From: Paenibacillus validus NBRC 15382
Lineage (GTDB): Bacteria > Bacillota > Bacilli > Paenibacillales > NBRC-103111
Reading direction: 5' to 3'
Assembly (NCBI RefSeq): GCF_004000985.1
Contig: NZ_BIMH01000001.1
Location: 62,001-126,000 of the forward strand
Length of the DNA: 64,000 bases
The position numbers and the translations under genes are program-made. The notes below the pieces were generated by a model, which was not told where the DNA came from, did not search any database, and saw only the letters and a program-made list of their open reading frames with translations. Below, in pieces: positions 51,773 to 60,966 of this stretch; within the stretch, counting starts at the first letter, position 1, and each line of letters starts with the position of its first letter.

Positions 51773-53034
51773 GGGGCATCTCTCCTGTCGATATAATCGA
51801 GCTGGTTCAACAGCCAGATGAACGGCTCGTCCACCCGTATCGGGCTAATCACGCCATGCACGCGCCGGTTCACCGGGTTCGAACCGAGCGCCGATACGGC
51901 AAAGTATGCCGTATTGCGGAAATAAACGTCGACCGCATCCTTGAACGGCCGGTCCACCTTTTCGAGGAAACGCCGGATTTCGCCGTTAATATTCTCGAAT
52001 TCCGTACGGTCGAGATAGCCCCGGTGCCTCACATCGCGGAACACGTTGCTGTTCGGCCGGATGTAGTCGCTGTCCTCCTCCTGTAAATACTGCAGCATAT
52101 CGCTCTTGGTCAGCACGATGGCCGTCGGAATGTCCGTCTTGCCGCTTTGCTGGTGCGAGATGAAGTTTTCGTACAGGGAAATGACGACTTCCCGGGGCTC
52201 GTCGTATCGTCCCGCGAACTCCCCTTCCTCCCCGCCGAGGTTCAGGCGGATTTTGTCGCGGATCGTGCGTACCTGCAGCGGGTCCACGAGAAACAAAATA
52301 CCCGACGAGTTCTGGATATGCGCCGCATAAATGTCCAGGTAGTCGCGCTCGACCATGCCTTCGCCCGCCACATCGAAAAAAACAAGCAGCAGCGGAGGCT
52401 TCGATTCGTCCTTGAACACGAATTGAAAAATAAACGGCTCCTGCTGCTCGTTCGGGTTGGTCGACGCTAGCATGCTGCCGCGCTCAAAGATCGGCTCGTG
52501 GTAATTGTGCCGGAACTTGCGGGAGATGTCTGCGCTCAGCGGCATGCAGGCTGCCTGAAAGTGCGCCGCTGTCTCCGTTTGCAGCGTATGGATCAGCGAC
52601 GTCATATAGACCGACTTGCCCACCTGCGACGCGCCTACGATCGAGATGATGTTGCTCGGCACCTGCCCGGCCGTAATCGGCAGCTCGTTGTGGCAGCTCG
52701 GACACAGCCGTCGGCGCGTCGTCACGCCGTAACGGTCCGTCACCGCGACCAGCACCTGCCCGGCATAGATCCGGTTTTCCTCCGGAATCAACTCGGGATC
52801 GACGATCGCTTCCATGTCGGGCAGGGCGAGCCGGAACTTGCGGCGCCATGCGTTGAGGCGCTCGTCCTCCTGCAGGGCGAACTCGTCATCGTTCTCCTTG
52901 ACGTGCGCAGCGCGGAACACCACATCCGACGGCTCGCATTTGGCAAAGCAGTACGGACACACGATGCTGTAATACGGCGGCCGTTCCTTCACGGGCGCTT
53001 TCTTATCGAATATGCTCTTGAAAAAGTCCAGCAT
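51769..53034 (-). CDS. Zinc-ribbon P-loop GTPase (double-GTPase 2-like)
   Basis: 421 residues. A split zinc ribbon has C26-x2-C29 (CPYC) and C111-x2-C114 (CPSC). The Walker A is GASQVGKS at 134-141, followed by a G3-like FFDVAGEG with DxxG, and LTKSD as a G4 motif. These give a TRAFAC-type GTPase. The final third is helical and basic. Members of this type have been predicted in conflict or signalling operons with GAP1-N proteins, and one follows directly here. Cytoplasmic; likely switch component of the cluster. The alternative is a Ras-like scaffold NTPase. Confidence 0.78.
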   Translation of the reverse strand: MLDFFKSIFDKKAPVKERPPYYSIVCPYCFAKCEPSDVVFRAAHVKENDDEFALQEDERLNAWRRKFRLALPDMEAIVDPELIPEENRIYAGQVLVAVTDRYGVTTRRRLCPSCHNELPITAGQVPSNIISIVGASQVGKSVYMTSLIHTLQTETAAHFQAACMPLSADISRKFRHNYHEPIFERGSMLASTNPNEQQEPFIFQFVFKDESKPPLLLVFFDVAGEGMVERDYLDIYAAHIQNSSGILFLVDPLQVRTIRDKIRLNLGGEEGEFAGRYDEPREVVISLYENFISHQQSGKTDIPTAIVLTKSDMLQYLQEEDSDYIRPNSNVFRDVRHRGYLDRTEFENINGEIRRFLEKVDRPFKDAVDVYFRNTAYFAVSALGSNPVNRRVHGVISPIRVDEPFIWLLNQLDYIDRRDAP

Positions 53035-53100
53035 GCACGTTCCTCCTTAACTCCTTCTCCCCGGTTTGCTTACACGCAAAGCCTGCTGAGCTTCGGGTAC

Positions 53101-53736
53101 TTACTCCGGGACGACCTCGAATTGGTCCCCATACGTTCTTCCGTCGGTCAAAAAAATCCGCACCTGATCGCGGCGTCCGACCTCGATCTCCGGCAGCTCC
53201 GACCTTCCCGCCGGCAAATCGCGAAGCAGCGGGTACCTTGTGCCGTCATCCGCGTGCAGCGGCACGGCATCCTGCTTCTTGACATAACAGAGCGCTTCCT
53301 TCGGAACCGGTATTTCACAGTGCAGCCGGATGCGCACGGAACGGTGCTTGGCAAACCAGCCCAGTCCGTACTGAATCGAGTAGCGGACTTTGGCGCGCCC
53401 CCCGCTGACGCGGGCGAGATTGTCCCCGTCCGCTTGGCGCAGCGCCACCAGCTGTCCTTCCTCCATCAAGCAAGGATAGATGCGGAAATACCGGGCTCCG
53501 ATGAAATCGGCGGGCAGCCGGTACCCGCCGCGAACTTTGTATTCTTCACGCGTATACAGCTTCATGCGGCGCTCGTCCGGCTGCTCGCCGGACTCTTCTT
53601 CCCCGGGACCGAAGCTGTAAATTTGCACATATTGAATGTCTGCCGGCCACTGCCAGGTCACCAGACATTCCCCTTCTGCAAGCCGCGAGGCGGCCTTCAT
53701 GATGCGATGCCGCTCTTCCGCCGTTGTCCACAACAT
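53101..53736 (-). CDS. Unrecognised beta-rich protein of the vWA/tubulin cluster
   Basis: 211 residues, no signal peptide or membrane segment. The pattern is mostly short beta strands (GECLVTWQWPADIQYVQIYS, ARYFRIYPCLMEEGQLVAL) with a terminal beta unit. It resembles a pair of Ig- or fibronectin-type domains of a cytoplasmic adaptor; I do not recognise a family. Starts ATG 53736, ends 66 bases before the GTPase gene and follows the vWA gene by 23 bases, so it is part of the same operon. Its role is unknown. Confidence 0.65.
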   Translation of the reverse strand: MLWTTAEERHRIMKAASRLAEGECLVTWQWPADIQYVQIYSFGPGEEESGEQPDERRMKLYTREEYKVRGGYRLPADFIGARYFRIYPCLMEEGQLVALRQADGDNLARVSGGRAKVRYSIQYGLGWFAKHRSVRIRLHCEIPVPKEALCYVKKQDAVPLHADDGTRYPLLRDLPAGRSELPEIEVGRRDQVRIFLTDGRTYGDQFEVVPE

Positions 53737-53759
53737 CGGCCGTCTCCTCCTTTAGCCCG

Positions 53760-55046
53760 TTACCGGAATCGTTTGCCGGTCCGCTCGCCCTGCGTTCCGG
53801 TTCGCTCCGGCAGTCTGCCGTAGCCGGATGCCGGCCGGAACGGGCGCAAGCCCGCTCCGACGCCGCTTTCCTTCACCGCAAACAGGACGGTGGACAGCGA
53901 CAGCACCACGGCCAATATGAGGTCAGCGGCCGCACGAGTCAAAGCCGGGTGGTCCGTCGGCAGCCCGCCTTCCAGCACGAGTCCCGCCAGCAAACCGGCC
54001 GCCGACCCGCCGAGCAGGAAGCTTCTCGCCAAGTAACGGTTGTCGAACACGATGCCGAGCGAAAGCCCGAGCAGCCCGCCGACAACCAGCATGATCGCAA
54101 CGCGGAGCGACGCGCGATATACGCTGTCGGCCTCCGGTCCGGATCGCTCCTCCAGCAAGTGCCCGTTCTGCTGGGCCGCATAAATATGGCCGATCGCTTC
54201 CGGAATCCGTTCGGCTTGCTCCGCGTGCCGGTACGTCCCTCCGGTCGCCTCCGCCAGCTGCAAGAGCAGACGTTTGCCCTCTTCGTTCCCCGGCGATTCG
54301 ATGCCGACGGTGTGAATCGCAAAGCCCCGCGACACATAGGGCGCGGTGACGTCAGCGACATTCGTCTCGCTGTACCCGTCCGAAATCAGAATGACCGCTC
54401 CGCGGTTCGCCGGTGTTCCCGATACGTTCATCTGCTCGATCGCTTGCCCGAGCGCTTTGCCGATATCGGTCTGTCCAACCGGCTCGGGCGCGCCCTCCAA
54501 TTTGCCCGCAATATCCCGTCTGACCGCCTCGTCCTTCAAGCCGACGAGCGGTTGAAGCCATGTCGTATTTTCATTGAAAATCGCGACGCCGACCCGCTTG
54601 TCCGCCGACATCTCGGCCACGAGCGAAGCCGCCGCCATCCGGCTCTGCATGTTCGGGTCGTTCTCCTTCATGCTCTCGGACATGTCGAGAAGCAGCACGT
54701 AATCCTTCGGCGCCGCCTTGCGTCCGAAATCAAGCCCGTATACCCACTGGAACAGCGCGCCGCCGGCAAACAGCAGGACGAAGGAAGCGGGCACCAGCCA
54801 CTTCCATCCTTCGGCAGCGTAACGCAGCCGCCAATTTGCGCCGTTCAGCTTGGGCGATATCGTTTCCGCCAGCAGACAGCCGGCCGTCACGAGAAGGGCG
54901 AACAGCCCGAAGTACAATCCCATCAGCAGCGTTTCGTGCAGCGAGCCCGACAGGCGGCCCAGCAGCCATTCTCCTGCGATAAAGCCTGCCAGTCCGCCCG
55001 CCAGGGCGAAGCCGACGAGCAAACCATTCCATTTGCGCCGTTTCAA
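53760..55046 (-). CDS. vWA-domain protein with six membrane helices
   Basis: 428 residues. Three N-terminal helices (about 8-30, 40-60 and 84-104), then a cytoplasmic or extracytoplasmic vWA domain with MIDAS motif D121-x-S123-x-S125 (LLLDMSESM), the VILISDGYSETN loop, and three C-terminal helices. vWA domains bind partner proteins through a metal. It overlaps the 802-residue gene by four bases. Similar to the membrane vWA of BatA/BatB type but not linked here to a MoxR ATPase. Expected to scaffold the complex. Confidence 0.75.
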   Translation of the reverse strand: MKRRKWNGLLVGFALAGGLAGFIAGEWLLGRLSGSLHETLLMGLYFGLFALLVTAGCLLAETISPKLNGANWRLRYAAEGWKWLVPASFVLLFAGGALFQWVYGLDFGRKAAPKDYVLLLDMSESMKENDPNMQSRMAAASLVAEMSADKRVGVAIFNENTTWLQPLVGLKDEAVRRDIAGKLEGAPEPVGQTDIGKALGQAIEQMNVSGTPANRGAVILISDGYSETNVADVTAPYVSRGFAIHTVGIESPGNEEGKRLLLQLAEATGGTYRHAEQAERIPEAIGHIYAAQQNGHLLEERSGPEADSVYRASLRVAIMLVVGGLLGLSLGIVFDNRYLARSFLLGGSAAGLLAGLVLEGGLPTDHPALTRAAADLILAVVLSLSTVLFAVKESGVGAGLRPFRPASGYGRLPERTGTQGERTGKRFR

Positions 55047-57451
55047 CGGCTATCCCCTCTTTCCTTGGCGTCCGCCCCGGAAGCCGCTTCCGGCTCCGAA
55101 GCTTCCCATCCGGGCCTATGGAACCGGTAACCGTTCTGCAGGTACGTTTCGTAAAATCGCCTGCCGCCCCGGTAAACCATCAAGTCCTCCCGGCGGAAAC
55201 CGCCCATAATCCGCAGCTTCTCGACTCCGCTGCGCCGCTGCTCGTGCATGCAGCCCAGCTTCGTTTGCGCCTGTTCCCCGGACGCCAGCGCATAACGGAG
55301 CAGCTCGCTGTCGGCATCGCCGAACAAGTAGCTCTCCTCATAGCGGTGACGATGCGTAAACCGGTACACGTCCACCCGAACGGCAGACTCTTCGTCCAGC
55401 GCCCGGCATAAATCCCGGTACAGCTCCTCCTTGGTCAGCGCCTGCCGGTTCTCGTAGCTGACGGTCACGTTGGCCCGCTCGAGCAGCTCCTGTTCGAAAG
55501 GCTGCGCGAACAGCGAATGAGTGAACCAATCGCTCCGGGCTACCTGCATCAGCCGCTCCGCATAAGCCTCGTCCCCTTGTTCCAGGAGCTTCGCCACGGA
55601 ACCCATACGCCGCTCGTCGAACTCGAATCGGGTTCCCCAACGCGTCTCCAGCTCGGCCGCGATGACCTCCACCGCCTGCGCATAGTATTCCTCGACGTTG
55701 CGGCCCATCTCGTCGTTCGCCTCGGAGATGCACAGACGGCACGCTTCCTGCAGCCGCTTGTCGATCGCCTCAAGGCGCTCCGTGTACCGCTTGAGCCGTT
55801 CGTGCGTCTCCTCCAGCAGCTGCTCGTAACGCAGCAATAGCTCGCGCTTCAGCTCCAACCGCAGCAGCTCGCGCTTCAGGCCGTACACGCGGTCCAGCAG
55901 CGCGCCGACCGTCGCCTTCACATTCGGCTTGGCGCCGAACAGGCCGAGCATGCCGCCGCGGGCGGCGGGCAGCCTGTCCGCGCTCTCTTCGTAGAGCGCA
56001 TCCAGCTCCGCGCGCCCCGCCGTAAGGCGCCTGTCGTTCTCCAGCCGCCATTCGCGCACCGCGCCGGTCAACCCGTGGCGCTCATCCGCCGACGTCCAGC
56101 GGTATACGGCCCACAGCCCGTACCGCGGATCGCTCACCAGCCGCTGCTCTACGGCTTGGCGAAGCCGTTCCGCATGGCTGGCCGCGGACAAGGCTCCCCG
56201 CAGCCGCTCGCTCTGCCGCTCGAAGAAATCACGGGCGTTGCTCCCGAAGAGCGCGCTCTCCGCCTGACGCAGCGTCATGCGCCGCAGCTCCGGGACGGAC
56301 ATCGGCTCGTAGAGCAAGCCATGCATCTCTTCAACCGGGTCGGGCAGCTGAGCCATGGCGGCTTGCACGACCGTATCGGCTTGCCCCGCATCGAGTCCGA
56401 GCGCTTCCAGCAGCTCGCGCTGTCCGGCTTCGCCCCTCTCCTGCATCAGCCTGAGCAGGCGGCGGTGCAGGGCGAGCAGCACCGTGAGCGCGATCGCCCG
56501 GTCCGGGCGGGTCGCCTTGGCGAGCCCCGCCGAGGCATAGTGCGCTTCGGCCGCCCCGGGCGGCATCATATTTTGCCGGAACAGCTGATGATTGTACGGG
56601 TTGTGCCGGATTTCGGCGTCCGCCGTCTGGCGGCAGCGCAAGAAACTTAACCGGCAGACAATTTCTGCGCAAACCGCCGTATCGTCTTCGGCGAACCGTC
56701 CGCGCTCGTCCTTGTCCCCGAGCATGTAAGCCGTATCGAACAAGGGCGAAGGCGGATGGACCGCCGGCAGCTTGAGGCCGTCGGCCGTCACTTGCAGCCC
56801 GGCCTCGAACCGGAACGAGCGGCTTTGCATGCGGTCCAGCTCGTGCAGGAAGCTGACGCCAAGCGCCGCATCGTAGGCGTAATCGCCGTGCGCCTGCTTC
56901 TCCCGCAGCAGCGCGAACAGATCGGCCGAAACCGTGCGGAAGCTTTCGGCGAAGACCGATTTCAGCAGCACCGTCAATTCGGGAAGCAGGGCGTTCCAAG
57001 GATCGTCCGCGCGCGTGATCACGGCGACGTGCACCTGCATCAAGGACGCGTACAAGCGTCCGCTTTCCCCGATCCGGCCCACGAGCCGCCGCAGCAGCCC
57101 GTTCAACTCCTGCAGCTTCTCCTCGCTGCCGTACAGCGTTTGGGGCAGCCGGGACCTCAGGGAGCGCTTGTCGTCCGCATCCGCAGGCACCGGCGGCTGC
57201 CACTGGAAAGCATGGCCGGCCACCGGCCCCGTCAGCTCCTCAGCCCCCGCATATACATACATCACGCCTTCCGGATGCGTCCACTGTGTGCGATTCAGCT
57301 CGAACAGGCGTTCGAGCGCCTGCTTCGACCGGTCGCCGACGACGAGATAAACGAGCGGATGGCGGAGGCTCCGCCGCTCGTCCCCGCCCGATTCCGTCCT
57401 GTCCTTTCGTTCGGCGTAGTGATCTGTAAACGCCGCGAGTCGTTCCTTCAT
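55043..57451 (-). CDS. Large unrecognised protein of the vWA/tubulin cluster
   Basis: 802 residues, no membrane segment. Residues about 30-75 look like the first strand and helix of a Rossmann or tubulin-like nucleotide fold (HPLVYLVVGDRSKQALERLF), the middle is helical, and residues 480-600 form probable coiled coils (ELLRLELKRELLLRYEQLLE). The end is basic with an RFYETYLQNGYRFHRPGWE segment. No catalytic motif is seen. It is coupled to the preceding vWA gene by overlap and follows the tubulin-like gene, so it may be the structural partner of that GTPase. Confidence 0.65.
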   Translation of the reverse strand: MKERLAAFTDHYAERKDRTESGGDERRSLRHPLVYLVVGDRSKQALERLFELNRTQWTHPEGVMYVYAGAEELTGPVAGHAFQWQPPVPADADDKRSLRSRLPQTLYGSEEKLQELNGLLRRLVGRIGESGRLYASLMQVHVAVITRADDPWNALLPELTVLLKSVFAESFRTVSADLFALLREKQAHGDYAYDAALGVSFLHELDRMQSRSFRFEAGLQVTADGLKLPAVHPPSPLFDTAYMLGDKDERGRFAEDDTAVCAEIVCRLSFLRCRQTADAEIRHNPYNHQLFRQNMMPPGAAEAHYASAGLAKATRPDRAIALTVLLALHRRLLRLMQERGEAGQRELLEALGLDAGQADTVVQAAMAQLPDPVEEMHGLLYEPMSVPELRRMTLRQAESALFGSNARDFFERQSERLRGALSAASHAERLRQAVEQRLVSDPRYGLWAVYRWTSADERHGLTGAVREWRLENDRRLTAGRAELDALYEESADRLPAARGGMLGLFGAKPNVKATVGALLDRVYGLKRELLRLELKRELLLRYEQLLEETHERLKRYTERLEAIDKRLQEACRLCISEANDEMGRNVEEYYAQAVEVIAAELETRWGTRFEFDERRMGSVAKLLEQGDEAYAERLMQVARSDWFTHSLFAQPFEQELLERANVTVSYENRQALTKEELYRDLCRALDEESAVRVDVYRFTHRHRYEESYLFGDADSELLRYALASGEQAQTKLGCMHEQRRSGVEKLRIMGGFRREDLMVYRGGRRFYETYLQNGYRFHRPGWEASEPEAASGADAKERGDSR

Positions 57452-57505
57452 GTGCGCTCTCTCCCCCAGCCGGACGAACCGTTCCGGCTTTCTATCTTGT
57501 CAGCC

Positions 57506-60500
57506 CTATTTCAGGCTGCGCACCATCTCGTTCACTTTGCCGGCCATCTCTTTGTAGAACCGGTACAGCTCTTCCCCGTTCACATAATCGCCGCGGTCGT
57601 AATCGAGCGCCGCCTTGGCGTCTTGATAAACGCCGGCCATTTCCTGCAGCTTGCCGAGCAGGTCAGAGATGTCTTCGGATGCGGTCATTTGCCTGCTCCG
57701 TTCGGACGATTTGCGCTGCAGCTGGGCCATCTGCTTCGGCTGGAGTCCGCGCAGCTTGGCGTATATTTCGAAATCCAGGAACCGTCCGGCCTGCATGACA
57801 TTGGCGAACGGCTCCCACGGGTCTTCGTCGGGCCCGTGATCGTACACATAGAGCGCGCCTCTGCGGACAATCGTTCCCGTATACATCGCCTCGATGAACT
57901 GCTTCATCAGCCGCTCCTCATCCTGATGGGCGGCGATCACCTTATCGAGCTCCTCGACGCGTTCGCGAATCTGTTCGTATTTGCGGATTTCTTCCTTGAC
58001 CAGCCGCAGCAGCTCCGGCGAACGGATCAGGTTTTCTTTCGCCATCTCTTCGCTGACGCTGCCGAAAATATCCTTCACGCTCACCGGCTCCAGCCCCTGC
58101 TCAAGCAGCGTCCGCAGCTCCGTCGCGCAGCGCTTGACCTCGCTCAAGTTCGGACGCGCTTCCTGCAGCTGCATCGCGTAGGACGCGACCTTGCGTTCCA
58201 GGTCAAGCGGTCCCGACAGCACGCACTCATAGCGGTGGATCGCTCCGGAATCGGCCGCTTTCTCACGGATGCAGCCGAGCGCAAGCGCCCGGTCGAACAG
58301 CGCGCGGACCTCCGCGTTGTAACTGCGCACCCGTCCGTTCACATAGGTGTCGCCCCAGGAACGCTCGGGAATCGGCGACGGCAAGTACGTCCAGTTTACT
58401 TTGTCGGTCTGCACGAGATGCCGGCCGATCCCTTCGGGCTCCAGAATCGAGCGCTCGTAGCTTTCCTCGTATACCTTAAGCGGCGTATACAGGAACAACG
58501 GCACGCCGTTCTGCGTGTTCAGCCAGAAGATGCGGTTCTTCACCTCGCTCTCCTTGATCGTGAACCGCGAATTGGCGATCGCGTTGTCTTGAAAATTGCG
58601 GATGCCCTTGAAGATGTTCGGCGCCTTCACCGGAACCGAAACGAAACCCCACGACGGAAAATTGAAGTGTCCCGACGAATTGGTCAGATGAAACACGGGC
58701 TTCGCCTCTTCGTACAGCCTTCCGGCGATGCGCTGCTCCACCAGCTTCTCGATCGAATCCTCATGGCCGTATTGGATGATCAAATATTCTTCCATCGACT
58801 TCGTGATGAGTTCGCCGAACTGCTCGGTGAGGAAGTCCGAAATCGAGCCGACGATATCGACCTCCTGCTCCTTCACCCAATGGTTGGCCTTCGCCAGCAG
58901 CTCCTGCGTAAAATCACGGATCAGCTCCTGCGAGTTGCGGTCCTCCGTCAACCGGCCGATCATCTTCGCCATATCCGGCACGCTGACGACGTTCCAGTAG
59001 TACGTTTTATTCCCCTTGTGGTCGACCTGCTCGTCGCCGTTCATCAAGATTTGGCCGTTTTTCTCGAAAATCCGGTTCAGCTCGTTCAGCAGCTCGGTGA
59101 ACACCTGATAGATCCGGGAGTTGTCCTGGTTGATCAGCGTGTACAAATCCTCGTAAAACTCGATCATCTGCTCCATCCGCTCACGATCCGCGTGCAGTAG
59201 GTACTCCTGAATTTTGGCCTCGATGTAAGCATCCTTCTTGCGGTCCTTGGAGATGAACGCGCTCTTGGCTTCGCCGAGCTTTTGCAGCGCGCTTTCCTGA
59301 GCCGCTTCGAGATCGCGCGGAAGCCGCGCCAAATTTTCCTTCAAGGCTTCGATGTAGGAGGAGATCAGCTTCAGCAGGCAGAAGCCCTTGTCCTGCAAGA
59401 TCATGCGCGACGCATAGAACGGCCCCTGCTCCGGATGCAGGAACACCCGCGTAATCTGCTCGGTGAACCGCTCCTTGATCTCGCCCGGCAGCTGCTTCCG
59501 GCATTTGATATATTCCTCGCGCGCGCGGGATAAATAGCTTTGCTCCAGCTCCGTGTCGACGTGCACGACCTGCTGCTTCACGACGTTCGCGTAACTGAGC
59601 CGCTCGCTGTTCTTGTAGCCGGGCAGCGGCTCCGGCACGCGTTTGTCGAATTCGCGGTGGATCGAATCGGGATCGAGCCCGAGCTTATGGGCAAGCTTCT
59701 CGACGTCCTCCTGGGACGGACCGGCATTGAACATGTTCTCCATGCGCTGGAACACTTTATAAGCCAAATAAGTCGTCATCTCTTCAATCGGCAGCACCGC
59801 CGACGAAGCGCCCAGGATGTTGTATTGATAGTTGGCCGCATACGCCTTCGGCATCTGGTTAATATTCGTGCGGATGTTGCTGATGTAGTCGTGAATGGCG
59901 AACTCCTCGCCGGATTGCTTCTGCTCGCTGGCCATAAAATTCGTGATATTCTCGGCCGTTACGTTCATGCAGTAATCGTAGGCGTTCTCCAGCAGCTTGC
60001 CCTCGAGATTCGTCGCCGAAATCAAGTGGGCGAGGTTGAAGGGCGGCATCGGCGATTGGACGTTCAGAATGTTCGCATACTGCTGCCGGAACCGCTCCCC
60101 ACGCTCGTCGACGTTCATCCAGTAGTCGAGCTCCTTGAGGGCGGCATAGCCGTTCTTCTTGATATATTCGCGCGAATGCTCGGTCAGGCTTTTGTTCGCC
60201 AAATTGACGTCCGGCGTAAACAGGTAGCCGAGAATGCTCACCTTGTCCACCCCGGCCGCACCGTAATCACGCTCGAGAATGCCGCGGACGATGTACGAGA
60301 TGTCGAGGAAGCAGCCGCTGCCGGTGCCTCCGGACAAGCCGGTCAGCACGAACACCATCAGCTTCTTGTTCGTGCCGACCATCAGCGATTTGATTTTGCG
60401 CTCGATCGTCTGCACGACCTGCACGATCTTGGTAAACAGCAGCAGACGCCCCGCCTGGCGGACGCCGGATGCGCCGTTAATGCCGTCGGTAATCGTCAGC

Positions 60501-60895
60501 TCCGGCGACAGCCATTCCTTGATGTACGGCTCGAGGATGCTGCGGTTTTGCAGCACGCTGCCGATTTCGGCGTTGGCAAGCAGCACAAACTCGGTCATCG
60601 GGTCGAGGCCGATGCCTTTGTACCTTTTGCCCCGGTCGTGTTCGTTCGTCTCAAAGGCGAGAAACTCGATATTGTCAGGCTTTTCGCGCTTTTTCTTGGT
60701 GTACGGGTCCTCGGGCAGCTTAAACCGGCGGTTGACCTGATACTTTAAGCGGAGCAGCGCATCGATGCCGGTTCCTCCGAGACCGATGACCAGCATCGGG
60801 TTGTCGATCGTATCGACCCGTATTTTCTCGCTGACGATGCCACCGCCGAGCGACACGTCGAGCTGCTGAATATGTTCTCTTACGACTGCTTTCAT
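57506..60895 (-). CDS. Tubulin/FtsZ-like GTPase, large
   Basis: 1129 residues from ATG 60895, with GGAGGGTCAAAC upstream; a longer frame would precede that site. The N-terminus has MLVIGLGGTGIDALLRLKYQ, and residues 189-194 form GGTGSG in the TGLSGGTGSGCFLDIS signature of the tubulin superfamily. The rest is helical with many charged residues, forming a long C-terminal extension not seen in FtsZ. It matches the tubulin-like proteins annotated in large operons with vWA proteins. Expected to bind GTP and polymerise or act as a platform. Confidence 0.8.
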   Translation of the reverse strand: MKAVVREHIQQLDVSLGGGIVSEKIRVDTIDNPMLVIGLGGTGIDALLRLKYQVNRRFKLPEDPYTKKKREKPDNIEFLAFETNEHDRGKRYKGIGLDPMTEFVLLANAEIGSVLQNRSILEPYIKEWLSPELTITDGINGASGVRQAGRLLLFTKIVQVVQTIERKIKSLMVGTNKKLMVFVLTGLSGGTGSGCFLDISYIVRGILERDYGAAGVDKVSILGYLFTPDVNLANKSLTEHSREYIKKNGYAALKELDYWMNVDERGERFRQQYANILNVQSPMPPFNLAHLISATNLEGKLLENAYDYCMNVTAENITNFMASEQKQSGEEFAIHDYISNIRTNINQMPKAYAANYQYNILGASSAVLPIEEMTTYLAYKVFQRMENMFNAGPSQEDVEKLAHKLGLDPDSIHREFDKRVPEPLPGYKNSERLSYANVVKQQVVHVDTELEQSYLSRAREEYIKCRKQLPGEIKERFTEQITRVFLHPEQGPFYASRMILQDKGFCLLKLISSYIEALKENLARLPRDLEAAQESALQKLGEAKSAFISKDRKKDAYIEAKIQEYLLHADRERMEQMIEFYEDLYTLINQDNSRIYQVFTELLNELNRIFEKNGQILMNGDEQVDHKGNKTYYWNVVSVPDMAKMIGRLTEDRNSQELIRDFTQELLAKANHWVKEQEVDIVGSISDFLTEQFGELITKSMEEYLIIQYGHEDSIEKLVEQRIAGRLYEEAKPVFHLTNSSGHFNFPSWGFVSVPVKAPNIFKGIRNFQDNAIANSRFTIKESEVKNRIFWLNTQNGVPLFLYTPLKVYEESYERSILEPEGIGRHLVQTDKVNWTYLPSPIPERSWGDTYVNGRVRSYNAEVRALFDRALALGCIREKAADSGAIHRYECVLSGPLDLERKVASYAMQLQEARPNLSEVKRCATELRTLLEQGLEPVSVKDIFGSVSEEMAKENLIRSPELLRLVKEEIRKYEQIRERVEELDKVIAAHQDEERLMKQFIEAMYTGTIVRRGALYVYDHGPDEDPWEPFANVMQAGRFLDFEIYAKLRGLQPKQMAQLQRKSSERSRQMTASEDISDLLGKLQEMAGVYQDAKAALDYDRGDYVNGEELYRFYKEMAGKVNEMVRSLK

Positions 60896-60966
60896 GTTTG
60901 ACCCTCCTATGGGATAACGATGAACGGTTAGAATGCTCAAGCTTGCTTGTCTCTTTCATGAAGCTG

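Noticed and set aside
53724-55130. Long plus-strand frame opposite the vWA membrane gene
   Set aside because: Same reason: antisense in GC-rich DNA, no domain, no ribosome binding site.
56756-59200. Very long plus-strand frame opposite the tubulin-like gene
   Set aside because: It is antisense to two clear genes in GC-rich DNA where long spurious frames are common; the residue mix is Arg/His/Gln-rich without domains.
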